Part shown: positions 34,632 to 43,260 of the stretch, piece after piece
Position numbering within the stretch: the stretch's first letter is position 1
Layout: each line of letters opens with the position of its first letter
Assembly (NCBI GenBank): GCA_035280345.1
Contig: DATEGA010000252.1
Location: 9,955 to 73,954, forward strand
Direction: 5' to 3'
From: DASSJF01 sp035280345
Lineage (GTDB): Bacteria; Sysuimicrobiota; Sysuimicrobiia; Sysuimicrobiales; Segetimicrobiaceae
Length of the DNA stretch: 64,000 bases
The notes under the pieces: generated by a model
Seen by the model: only the letters and a program-made list of their open reading frames with translations
What the model was told of the DNA's origin: nothing
The model's database searches: none
Position numbers and translations under genes: made by a program

Positions 34632-36090
34632 TGCCGCGCCTGTCCCGACACGCCGCGCCGCGCCGGTTGGCGCAGCGTACGGAGGCGGCGACGACGCTGG
34701 CCGGCCGGCTGTGGCGTTCTTGCCGTGGGGCAATGTCATCGAGGACTTCACCGACACCATCGGCGTCTCGCTGGAGTCGTTTTGCGATTGGTTCACGGGC
34801 AGTTACATGTTTCGCTATGTCGAGGCCTTGCAACGCGCGGGCGTGCGCACCGTGCTGATCTGCATGACCACCCGCGTGACCCGAGCGATGCGGGTTACAC
34901 ACCGTCCCAGCAACGCGACCGTCTACTTCCTGCCGGCGCCGAAAATTTACCGGTTTCTTCAGCGCATCATGGGCGGTCCGTCGGGGCCCTACCGGCGGTC
35001 GGTACGGGAGGCGTTCGGGGAAATCCGAGGGATTCGGCTGCTGCTCATGCCCGTTTTGACGGTGCTGAAGGAACTGGCACTCTACCTGACGACGCCGCCG
35101 CTGACGCTTGCGGGTGTCCTGCGCCGTGAACGCTGCGCCGCCGTCCTCTGTCAGGAGTACGAATACCCGCGCTTCGATGTGTGTGTCGCCCTCGGCCGGG
35201 TGATGCGGGTGCCGGTGTTCGCCACCTTCCAGGGTGGTGATTATCAGAGGAGCCGGATCGAGCGCGTAGTCCGTCCTTTCTCCATGCGCGCGTGCGCGGG
35301 CCTGATCGTTGCCCCGCGGGCGGAGATTCGGCGTGTTCAAGACCGCTACCACGTTCCCGAACGCAAACTCGCGCGGATTTTCACGCCGATCGATCGCGAT
35401 ATCTGGTGCGCCGAGGATCGCCGCGACGCGCGCGCCGCCTTGGGCCTCCCGCTCAGCGCCGGCGTCGTCGTGTGGCACGGCCGCATCTCAATATGGCCGA
35501 AAGGCCTGGATCTTTTGCTCGACGCGTGGACGCAAGTCTGCCGTACACGTCCCGGACGGGCGTTGCGGCTGATCCTCGTCGGTACAGGGCAAGATGCGGC
35601 GGAGTTCCGGCGCCGCGCGGCGACCGCCGTCGAGGGGACCGTCTGGTGGATCAACGAGTTCGTACACGATCGGCGGGTCATCCGACGGTATCTCAGCGCG
35701 GCCGATGTCTACGCGTTTCCATCGCGCCACGAGGGGTTTCCGGTCGCTCCGCTCGAGGCTATGAGCTGCGGCTTGCCGATCGTCGCGGCCAAAGTGAAAG
35801 GGATTCCAGACATCCTCGAGGGCGGTGAGGCAGCGGGGGGCCTCGTTGTGCCACCGGGCGACCCCCAACAACTGGCGGCGGCAATCGGCCGTTTGCTTGA
35901 CGACGAAGGGGCACGCCGCGAACTTGGACAGCGTGCGAGGCGCCGCATCGAGGCCGCGTTCTCGCTGAACACCGTAGGCCTGGCCCTGCGCGCCTTTCTC
36001 ATTGAGGGTCGCCACCCCGGTGAGGCCGCTGAGTCCGGCGACGTGGGCGCTGATGGGTGCAACGGGAAGGCGCGCGATGGCGGAGCGTGA
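34603..36090 (+). CDS. GT4-type glycosyltransferase
   Basis: 495 residues from GTG 34603; GTG 34624 is equally possible and the frame is open to 34468. The core begins VAFLPWGNVIEDFTDTIGVS. Acceptor domain includes VFATFQGGDYQRSRIERVV. Donor domain: GVVVWHGRISIWPKGLDLLLDAW, LRLILVGTG, donor loop AFPSRHEGFPVAPLEAMSCGLPIVAA with E-x7-E. Extended N-terminal domain relative to typical GT4 enzymes. Confidence 0.82.
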   Translation: MHEVVAAVADAAPVPTRRAAPVGAAYGGGDDAGRPAVAFLPWGNVIEDFTDTIGVSLESFCDWFTGSYMFRYVEALQRAGVRTVLICMTTRVTRAMRVTHRPSNATVYFLPAPKIYRFLQRIMGGPSGPYRRSVREAFGEIRGIRLLLMPVLTVLKELALYLTTPPLTLAGVLRRERCAAVLCQEYEYPRFDVCVALGRVMRVPVFATFQGGDYQRSRIERVVRPFSMRACAGLIVAPRAEIRRVQDRYHVPERKLARIFTPIDRDIWCAEDRRDARAALGLPLSAGVVVWHGRISIWPKGLDLLLDAWTQVCRTRPGRALRLILVGTGQDAAEFRRRAATAVEGTVWWINEFVHDRRVIRRYLSAADVYAFPSRHEGFPVAPLEAMSCGLPIVAAKVKGIPDILEGGEAAGGLVVPPGDPQQLAAAIGRLLDDEGARRELGQRARRRIEAAFSLNTVGLALRAFLIEGRHPGEAAESGDVGADGCNGKARDGGA

Positions 36091-37321
36091 GATGCGGCCA
36101 ATGCGCATTGTGTTTTCGTATCCGTGGCGGCTCGACGATCTTGGTGGCTCCCAGATCTCCGTCCCGCTGCTCGCGGAAGCACTGGTCCGGCGTGGCCACC
36201 AGGTCGGCATCGTCGAGATGACGTCCGCGCCCTCGAGTAAGGTCGCGAAGGTCTTCAGCGGGCAGTTATGGACTGCGCCGAAGGTCTCTCCATCCAGCCA
36301 CCCATGGCGGGGTGTGCGTTGCAGCGTCACGCAGGTTCGACAGACCCTGCGGAGCCTTAAGGCAGGCATCTGGGCGTGGCGAGGTGTACTTCACAGCATC
36401 GCCCATTTTCAGCAAGTGCTCCGGAGCTTTCAGGCGGACATCGTTTCCGTCCAATGCCCCTGGCGCCAGGCGCCGTCCGCGGTCGGGACACACCTCTTTC
36501 CGCATCACTGGCGGCTTGTGGTGACTGTGCGCGCGTCCGGTGACGTCCGCGCCAGTGCCGACGCGGACGCGTGGCTGCGAGTCTGGCAGCGGCACCTGTA
36601 TGCGAGGGCCGACGCCGTGACACTGGTCAGCGACGCCCTTCGCCGGGAACTCGTCGCGCTCTACCCGTTTGCCGAGCGGCGCAGCCGCGTGATTTGCAAC
36701 GGCCTTGATCCCTCCTGGTTCGCGCGGCCGGCCGGGTTGCTCCGGACGGCCGCGACGCGCTATGCGCTCTTCGTCGGCCGGTTAGACCAGAGTAAGGGCG
36801 TCGATGTGTTGCTGCATGCCTGGCAGCAAGTGCGCGCGCGCGCCGGCGGGGTCGCGCTGTGGCTCGCGGGTGATGGGCCGGAGGCAGGCAAGCTGAGCGA
36901 GCTATCTCAGCGATTGAACCTCGCGCCCGATGTGAAATTTTTGGGGCGCATCGCCCCCGATAGTCTACGCGCGCTGTATCGTGACGCCGAGCTGGTCGTC
37001 ATCCCATCGCGAACCGAAGGGTCCTCGCGAGTGGCCCTCGAAGCCGGCGCGAGTGGTGCCCTCTGCGTGGCGACGTCCGTAGGAGGGATACCGGAGATCG
37101 TGGACCACACGGTGACCGGGTTCCTCGTGGACCCTGACTCGTCAAACGCGCTGGCGGCCGCCATTCTTCGAGCGCTCGAACTGCCGGCGGCAGAGCGCGT
37201 CGCCATGAAGGCGGCTGCCCGCGGCAAAATTGCCGGACAATTTTCCCACGACCGCACCGCGGACGCGTTTGAGGAACTGTTTTGGGCGCTGCTCGCCGCG
37301 CCGAAAGGGCCGAGGCCGTGA
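36077..37321 (+). CDS. GT4-type glycosyltransferase
   Basis: 414 residues from ATG 36077, overlapping the previous gene by 14 bases; ATG 36101 (MRIVFSY) may be the real first codon. SYPWRLDDLGGSQISVPLL is the acceptor loop. Donor half: YALFVGRLDQSKGVDVLLHAW, LWLAGDGPEAGKL, VIPSRTEGSSRVALEAGASG and SVGGIPEIVDHTVTGFLV. E-x7-E is present as E-GSSRVAL-E. Confidence 0.88.
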   Translation: MAEREMRPMRIVFSYPWRLDDLGGSQISVPLLAEALVRRGHQVGIVEMTSAPSSKVAKVFSGQLWTAPKVSPSSHPWRGVRCSVTQVRQTLRSLKAGIWAWRGVLHSIAHFQQVLRSFQADIVSVQCPWRQAPSAVGTHLFPHHWRLVVTVRASGDVRASADADAWLRVWQRHLYARADAVTLVSDALRRELVALYPFAERRSRVICNGLDPSWFARPAGLLRTAATRYALFVGRLDQSKGVDVLLHAWQQVRARAGGVALWLAGDGPEAGKLSELSQRLNLAPDVKFLGRIAPDSLRALYRDAELVVIPSRTEGSSRVALEAGASGALCVATSVGGIPEIVDHTVTGFLVDPDSSNALAAAILRALELPAAERVAMKAAARGKIAGQFSHDRTADAFEELFWALLAAPKGPRP

Positions 37322-38088
37322 ACGGCGGCACCGCTGCGCGGTCGACTCCCGTGATCGACTTCACAAGACAGGCACTGAGACGCGTGCGACGCGCGGCAGC
37401 CGGCCGCTTGGCGCGCGCGATTACGCACGTCTCGACGACGGAGCCCGTGGCCGCGCTGACATTTGACGACGGCCCGGACCCTGTGCACACGTCCCGGCTG
37501 CTGGATCTGCTCGAGAAGTACCGGGTCCGCGCGACCTTCTTCATGATTGGTCAAGCCGCCCTGAAGCATCCCGACATCGTGCGCCGCGTTGCCGACGGCG
37601 GACACAGCATCGGCAACCACACGTGGAGCCACCGGTCCTTTCCGTCGATTTCCACTCACGAGCGGTGCGCAGAGATTCGGGCGTGCGAACGCGCGCTTGC
37701 TCCCTATAGCCTCAGACTCTTCCGTCCGCCGTACGGCGATCAAAGTGTCGGGTCGTGGCTTGACGCGACACGACTGCGCTATGCCGTCGTGACCTGGAAT
37801 GCGACTGGGCACGACTGGCACGGCCGCGATGCGGCTTGGATCGTGGAGCAGGTCATGAGCCGGTTCCGTCCGGGCAGCATCATCGGACTCCACGACGGGT
37901 TGTTTGACGCCAGCAGCGAGGACTGCCTGGACCGTGGGCCGACGCTGAGTGCGGTGGAGATCCTGCTCGCCCGCTTGGGCGGCGCGTTTCGTTTCGTCAC
38001 CGTCCCCGAACTCCTCCGGCATGGCCGGCCCGTGCGTGCAGCCTGGCTTCAGGATGGCACATCAGGGCGGCGAGACGGTCCGGAATGA
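37318..38088 (+). CDS. Polysaccharide deacetylase (CE4)
   Basis: 256 residues, GTG overlapping the previous stop. NodB-homology motifs in order: TFDDGPDPVHT (motif 1, catalytic Asp and metal Asp), HSIGNHTWSHRS (motif 2, both His), FRPPYGDQ (motif 3), a Trp-containing VVTWNATGHDW (motif 4) and IIGLHDGLFD (motif 5, catalytic His). No signal peptide, so it may act on a cytoplasmic lipid-linked or nucleotide-linked N-acetyl sugar. Confidence 0.93.
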   Translation: MNGGTAARSTPVIDFTRQALRRVRRAAAGRLARAITHVSTTEPVAALTFDDGPDPVHTSRLLDLLEKYRVRATFFMIGQAALKHPDIVRRVADGGHSIGNHTWSHRSFPSISTHERCAEIRACERALAPYSLRLFRPPYGDQSVGSWLDATRLRYAVVTWNATGHDWHGRDAAWIVEQVMSRFRPGSIIGLHDGLFDASSEDCLDRGPTLSAVEILLARLGGAFRFVTVPELLRHGRPVRAAWLQDGTSGRRDGPE

Positions 38089-39644
38089 CGTCCTCCGGGG
38101 CCGATTCACGCGGAAGGTCCCGCGGTACTGACGTTGCAGATGACCCCGCAGAGACCCTGAGTGGAGCCACGCCGGAGGTTTCGGGCGGGCCCCCCGTGGC
38201 GCCCCCGATACTTCTCGGCGGGATTCTCGCACTTGGCGCGGTTCTTGCCGTGTTCCGATCGGGTGTCCGAAGCTTTTGGCAGGATGAAGCCACCAGTGTC
38301 GCGCTGGCGCATCTCAAGTGGACGTCCCTGGCCAAAGTCTTGTGGCACGGCGAGAACAACATGGCCCTCTACTACGGCGTTCTCCACGTGTGGATCGGGG
38401 CAGTGGGTGACAGGGAGTCTGCCGTCAGGATGTTCTCTGCACTCGCGGCCGTCGGCGCCGTTGGTGCGCTGTACCTCCTCGGGGCGCGCATGTTCGATCG
38501 ACGCGTGGGGTTCATCGCCGCGCTGCTGCTGTCGGTGAATGCGTATCAGATCAGATACGGGCAGGAAGCCCGCAGCTACAGCCTTCTCGTCCTTCTCGTC
38601 ACTCTATCCTCGTGGGCCTATTGTCGCGTGCTCGAACGGCCGCACCGTGCCAACATGGTTTTATATTGCACCGCGAGCATTCTTGCAGTGTACGCGCATT
38701 TCTTTGCGGCGCTCGTCTTGGCGGCGCAGTGGCTGTCTTTGGTGTTTGTTGGACGGCGCGCACCAGCGCTGAAGGCCGCGTTGGCGAGCGCGGGAATCAT
38801 CTGTCTATTGCTCGTTCCACTGGCCGTCCTGGCGGCGAGGAACCCGCACCAAGTCGATTGGATTCCAACCCCGGGCCCAAAGGCGATCCTCTTTCTATTC
38901 TATGCGCTGACCGGGGCCGCTCCGACCGGGGCGAAGGCCCTCCTGCTGGCATATTTCGGTGCGTGTGCGGCTGCATTCGGTGTTGGAGTCAAACAATTTG
39001 CCGCGGGTCGGTTTTCGCGGGCAACGTGGACGTACGGCTTTCTCGTGATGTGGCTGGCCGTCCCACTCGTGGTCACGCTTGCCATCTCAGTCGTGAAGCC
39101 GATTTTCATGATGTATTACCTCATCATTTTGTTGCCGCCGCTTGTCCTGTTGGCCGCGGCGGGGATCTCCAAGATTCCAACGACCGCGGGCATCGCTGCC
39201 GCGGTGGTGCTCATCGTGGCGATGGCCCTCTACGAAGACGCGCGCTATCTGTGGAGCGCCGCCGACGAGGATTGGAGAGGCGCCGTGGCCTATGCGGCGT
39301 CGCAGCTGCAACCCGACGACGGCTTTGTGTTTGACCCGACATACGTAGAGACCCCCTTCGTCTATTATCGTCCCCGCCTCTTTGCCGCCGGGGAACCGCC
39401 GCCCGCGGCGTTCCCGTGGGATTGGAGCTGGGAGAGAATTGCCGACGGGCAGCCGAGAATAACCCGGATTCCCGGGGAGGTGGTGCGTACGCTCCCCTCC
39501 CGGTATTCGAGAATCTGGCTCTTTTCCAGGCGGGGAGAGACGGAGCCGCGGCTTACGGCGGTGCTGGCGGCAGGTTGCGCTCGAGGAACTCAGAGGGACT
39601 TCGGCGCCGTGACCCTCACGCTCTACGGCCGATGCAAACCGTAG
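38085..39644 (+). CDS. GT39-like membrane glycosyltransferase
   Basis: 519 residues; the ATG overlaps the previous stop. A 40-residue hydrophilic N-terminus precedes about ten membrane helices. The first periplasmic loop has FWQDEATSVALAHLKW, with the Asp-Glu pair that is catalytic in PMT/ArnT-type GT-C enzymes. QIRYGQEARSYSLLVLLVTL is the second family motif. The enzyme should use a polyprenyl-phosphate-linked sugar on the outer face of the membrane; a synthase for such a donor may be the GT2 gene at 42112. Confidence 0.82.
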   Translation: MTSSGADSRGRSRGTDVADDPAETLSGATPEVSGGPPVAPPILLGGILALGAVLAVFRSGVRSFWQDEATSVALAHLKWTSLAKVLWHGENNMALYYGVLHVWIGAVGDRESAVRMFSALAAVGAVGALYLLGARMFDRRVGFIAALLLSVNAYQIRYGQEARSYSLLVLLVTLSSWAYCRVLERPHRANMVLYCTASILAVYAHFFAALVLAAQWLSLVFVGRRAPALKAALASAGIICLLLVPLAVLAARNPHQVDWIPTPGPKAILFLFYALTGAAPTGAKALLLAYFGACAAAFGVGVKQFAAGRFSRATWTYGFLVMWLAVPLVVTLAISVVKPIFMMYYLIILLPPLVLLAAAGISKIPTTAGIAAAVVLIVAMALYEDARYLWSAADEDWRGAVAYAASQLQPDDGFVFDPTYVETPFVYYRPRLFAAGEPPPAAFPWDWSWERIADGQPRITRIPGEVVRTLPSRYSRIWLFSRRGETEPRLTAVLAAGCARGTQRDFGAVTLTLYGRCKP

Positions 39645-41380
39645 AGAACCGCCGGCGGGCTATCGGAATCTACTCCGGCGCGGTTCTGGCCTGCGTGGTT
39701 CTCCTCGCCGGGGTGCTCCAGCTGTGGCACATGGATGTTCGCGTTCCGTTGAGATCCCTAGGCGATGATACCTTGTTCCATACGATGCTCGTCAAAGGGC
39801 TCGTCGAGAACGGCTGGCCGCTGCGCAATCCGCTCTTGGGGGCCCCCGGGACATCGGAGTTGTACGATTTCCCGGAGGCGAGCAACCTCGACCTCGGCCT
39901 CATGAAGCTCGTTGCGCTCGCTTCGAAAGATTATGCCACGGTTCTGAACACGTTCTTTCTCCTGACGTTCCCGTTGACGGTGGTGACGTCCCTTTACGCG
40001 CTTCGACAGCTTCGCATTTCTTACCCCAGCGCGATTGTGGGCAGTCTCCTCTACTCGTTCCTTCCATATCATTTCCTCCGGGGCGAGTCCCACCTCTTTC
40101 TCGCCGCGTACTACGTCGCTCCCCTTATCGTGGTGGTCGCCGTATGGATTCTGCGTCCCGACGGCGGTCCGAAGCATGAGCGGTTCGGATGGCCTGCCGC
40201 CAAAGTGGCCGCGGGGATCGGCATCGCTCTAGCCGTGGCATCCAGTTTCATCTACTATGCGGTGTTCGGCGCCTTCATCATCGCGATCGCCGGCCTGCTG
40301 GCGGTTCGTCTGCAGGACCGGCGGGTACGCCGCGCACGAATGACCCTGGCCGCGTGTCTTGCCGGCCTCATCGCCTTCACGTACCTGCTCAATGTGTCTC
40401 CGTCGTTGCTCTATATCGTACAGCACGGGAGGAATCGCGTGATGAGTGTCCGCGATCCCGCCGAAGCACAAATCTACGGTTTGAAGATCGCGACGCTCTT
40501 CTTGCCGATCGCGCACCACCGGGTGCATCTGCTGGCCTCGATCCGGGCCCGGTATGATGAGGGGGCCCCGCTTACGAACGAGAACGGGATGGCATCGCTG
40601 GGAGCGGTGGGAGCGATCGGGTTTCTCCTATTGCTGACAAATCTTACCCTCGGTATCCCGGAGGGGCAGGACAAAGCCATGCTCCACAATCTTGCCTCGC
40701 TGAACCTCGCGTGCGTACTCCTCGGTACGCTCGGCGGTCTGGGGACACTGGCATCGCACGTCCTGCCGTTGTTGAGGTCCTATAACCGGATCAGCATTTT
40801 CATCGGATTTTTCTCCCTGGCGGCCGTGATGATGGTGCTCGATCGGCTGAGTGCCTGGTTACGCGAGCGGCGCGGCGGGTGGGTCGTCTATCCGGTCCTG
40901 GCCACCCTGGTGCTCGCGGGAGTGTGGGACCAAACGAGTCCATCGTATGTGCCCGACTACGCGGCGTTGCGCGCCGTCGATGCAAGCGATGCCGCCTTTG
41001 TGGGACGACTCGAGGCGTCCTCGCCCTTGCACGCGATGATCTTTCAACTCCCGTACATGCAGTTTCCCGAACCGCTGGGAGATTTTCCGCCCACACTGGA
41101 GACGTACACGCATCTGCGAGGGTACCTGCACTCTCGGACTTTGCGATGGAGCTACGGCGCGATGAAGGGAAGGGCGGTTGATGCATGGCAGAAGACTGTC
41201 GCGTCGCAGCCGATGGGAGAGCTCGTCGCCGCGGTCCGCGCGGCCGGGTTTTCAGGCATCTATGTTGACCGGAACGGGTACGCAGACGGGGGTCGGACAG
41301 TGATGGCGGCGCTTTCGGAAGCGCTTCGCACGACGCCGCTAGTCAGTCCCAATGGGCGGCTTGTGTACTTTCCGTTATAG
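39632..41380 (+). CDS. Multi-pass membrane protein, GT-C/YfhO-like
   Basis: 582 residues from ATG 39632, overlapping the previous gene by 13 bases. About eleven membrane helices. The first outer loop carries RSLGDDTLFHTMLVKGLVENG, resembling the D-D/D-E loop of GT-C transferases. The C-terminal 140 residues form a soluble extracytoplasmic domain (IFQLPYMQFPEPLGDFPP, then FSGIYVDRNGYADGG). Resembles YfhO/Psr-associated membrane transferases; family level only. Confidence 0.65.
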   Translation: MQTVENRRRAIGIYSGAVLACVVLLAGVLQLWHMDVRVPLRSLGDDTLFHTMLVKGLVENGWPLRNPLLGAPGTSELYDFPEASNLDLGLMKLVALASKDYATVLNTFFLLTFPLTVVTSLYALRQLRISYPSAIVGSLLYSFLPYHFLRGESHLFLAAYYVAPLIVVVAVWILRPDGGPKHERFGWPAAKVAAGIGIALAVASSFIYYAVFGAFIIAIAGLLAVRLQDRRVRRARMTLAACLAGLIAFTYLLNVSPSLLYIVQHGRNRVMSVRDPAEAQIYGLKIATLFLPIAHHRVHLLASIRARYDEGAPLTNENGMASLGAVGAIGFLLLLTNLTLGIPEGQDKAMLHNLASLNLACVLLGTLGGLGTLASHVLPLLRSYNRISIFIGFFSLAAVMMVLDRLSAWLRERRGGWVVYPVLATLVLAGVWDQTSPSYVPDYAALRAVDASDAAFVGRLEASSPLHAMIFQLPYMQFPEPLGDFPPTLETYTHLRGYLHSRTLRWSYGAMKGRAVDAWQKTVASQPMGELVAAVRAAGFSGIYVDRNGYADGGRTVMAALSEALRTTPLVSPNGRLVYFPL

Positions 41381-41420
41381 CGGCCCCCTCGGCCCGGTCC
41401 TCAGTCCGACGTACCGAACA

Positions 41421-42119
41421 TCACGGCGCGCGCCATATGCCGAGCACGGACTTGCCGATTCGATAGCCCAGCGCCCTATCGGCCCAGCGTGAGCAGGGAA
41501 CCAGCATTCGGTCCCACACCTTGACTTGGGCAGCGGTTGGCATGCTGCTTCGCAGCATCAAGCGATTGCCGAGAGAGGCAAGCAGGCCGACGCAGTCGAG
41601 GTAGCAGAGGCGCTCCCGCTGCAGGTGCGGAGGGACGATCCGGGCGAGGCTGGCTGCGGTGTACCGCCGGCAGTGCCCCACCGCCGCATCGAACGGGGTG
41701 TAGAGCCAGGGGTGTGCCGGGGCCAACAGCATGAGGACCCCTTGCGGCCGGAGGTGTTGTGCGACCAGCGCGAGTTCTCCGCGATCATCGGGGATATGCT
41801 CGAGCACGTCCACGTAGAGGACCGCGTCAAACAGTTGATCTGGTTCTAGCGTCGCGAGCGTGCCCTGCACGACTGTCCGGCGATCGAGCGTCCCCGCGCC
41901 GGCGCGCAGGCGGTCCACGAGGACCGAGTCGGGCTCGACACAGACCCATCGTGAGCAGGGAACATCGGCGAAAAGCCGTGTGGTCGCGCCGATCCCCGCC
42001 CCGACCTCGAGCACGTCGCCGTGAAGATACGTTTCGACCAACCCGCGGAAATATTGCTTCCAATTCCGAGCGGCCTCGAACAAGGGCAGCTCGGTTCCCA
42101 CATATCGGTAGTCAGCCAT
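41421..42119 (-). CDS. SAM-dependent methyltransferase
   Basis: 232 residues from the ATG at 42119, overlapping the upstream GT2 stop by 8 bases; the frame is open further upstream only as a shadow of that gene. GDVLEVGAGIGATTRLFAD (motif I), WVCVEPDSVLVDRLRAG, FDAVLYVDVLEHIPDDRGEL and HLRPQGVLMLLAPAHPWLYTP are the methyltransferase-23/11 pattern. FDAAVGHCRRYTAASL is also typical. It faces the plus-strand membrane gene with a 40-base gap. Confidence 0.85.
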   Translation of the reverse strand: MADYRYVGTELPLFEAARNWKQYFRGLVETYLHGDVLEVGAGIGATTRLFADVPCSRWVCVEPDSVLVDRLRAGAGTLDRRTVVQGTLATLEPDQLFDAVLYVDVLEHIPDDRGELALVAQHLRPQGVLMLLAPAHPWLYTPFDAAVGHCRRYTAASLARIVPPHLQRERLCYLDCVGLLASLGNRLMLRSSMPTAAQVKVWDRMLVPCSRWADRALGYRIGKSVLGIWRAP

Positions 42120-43143
42120 CAGCGGGGAATACCTTATCGACGCCGTGGACGAACACCGGCGCATCGCGCAGCGGAATGACGGTGGTATTGGATCTCGCGC
42201 TGATGATGACGAAGCAGAGGAACAGTGAGATGAGCACCACCTGCGAGAAGAGGATGAGGAGAATGCCCAACGCCGATGTCGCCCAGCCCGGGATGGCGAG
42301 GCGTGTGCTCCATCGAAGGACCACGACCGCGACCATAAGCAGAAGCAACAGAACGGCGGACCCGGATGTGACGGCGAGGAGCCTGACGGCGACGACATCG
42401 CCAAAGACCGATATCGCGCTGAGCCCGTGTCCTACCAAGCCGATGAAGTTGAGCCTGGACTTCCCGGCCAGTCGCCGCCCGCGGCTGAGGGGGATTGCCC
42501 GGCAGGGCAGCCGTGCCCGAAACACCGCCGCTGCGTAGTGATTCCATAGCTCCGAAACGATGACCAGACGCGCAAGAATCGCGGTCGGGATGACGCTGAA
42601 GTTGCCGACCTGGACTTTGGTACCCGTCAGCAGCCAGTGAAGGAGCTGGTACCCACGATAGAAAAACTGAAACGCCACCGTCTCCATTCGTCTGGCGCGC
42701 GCCGCGAAAATAATGCTGCTCCGATTCTCCCGCACGCTCTCGCGCAGAAGAACCGCCACATCTTCGGGGCGGTCTTCCCCGTCCGCATCCATCACGACCA
42801 CGAACTCGGCAGGGACGTGCTGATAGACGTACACAAGGGCCACGGCGATGGCGCGCTGATGGCCGAGGTTGCGCCGGAGTCGCAGGATGTCGACTTGTTC
42901 GATGCGTTGGAAGTTCCATTCACCGAACCGTGCCGGGAGCGGGGTCGTGGATCCGTCGTCGATGAGCAGAATACGAAGAGGGGCGGCGAGATCGGCGAGT
43001 GCGTTGTCGATGTTGGGCAGCAAGAGACTCGCGGCCGCCCAGTCGTTGAAGACCGGGAGCACGATGGTCACGCTGCCGCGTACTGCTCTGGATTCGGAGG
43101 GAGCCGGTGCGGCCGCCGATGCCGCCGGAAGCGTGAAACTCAT
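42112..43143 (-). CDS. GT2 polyprenyl-phosphate sugar synthase-like membrane protein
   Basis: 343 residues. GT-A domain: VTIVLPVFNDWAAASLLLPNI, ILLIDDGSTTP, LRRNLGHQRAIAVAL and VVMDADGEDRPEDVAVLL. The last corresponds to DADLQDPPE of dolichyl/polyprenyl-phosphate mannose synthases. Two to three membrane helices follow after residue 240 (FGDVVAVRLLAVTSGSAVLL and later). Such enzymes make the lipid-linked donor for GT39-type transferases, of which there are two intact copies nearby (38085 and 43261). Confidence 0.82.
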   Translation of the reverse strand: MSFTLPAASAAAPAPSESRAVRGSVTIVLPVFNDWAAASLLLPNIDNALADLAAPLRILLIDDGSTTPLPARFGEWNFQRIEQVDILRLRRNLGHQRAIAVALVYVYQHVPAEFVVVMDADGEDRPEDVAVLLRESVRENRSSIIFAARARRMETVAFQFFYRGYQLLHWLLTGTKVQVGNFSVIPTAILARLVIVSELWNHYAAAVFRARLPCRAIPLSRGRRLAGKSRLNFIGLVGHGLSAISVFGDVVAVRLLAVTSGSAVLLLLLMVAVVVLRWSTRLAIPGWATSALGILLILFSQVVLISLFLCFVIISARSNTTVIPLRDAPVFVHGVDKVFPADG

Positions 43144-43260
43144 GAGGGGAAGGTGATCCCATTAGCGCGGAGATGACTCCTCCCGCCGTTCGATCCGTGT
43201 GGCGAATCTTTCGAGCGGCGTCCATCCATCCGCGCGGCCACGTTCGCCCGCCATGAGCGT

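Noticed and set aside
42120..42404. N-terminal extension of the minus-strand methyltransferase up to 42404
   Set aside because: The added residues are a Ser/Pro-rich shadow of the upstream GT2 gene; ATG at 42119 gives a normal methyltransferase start.
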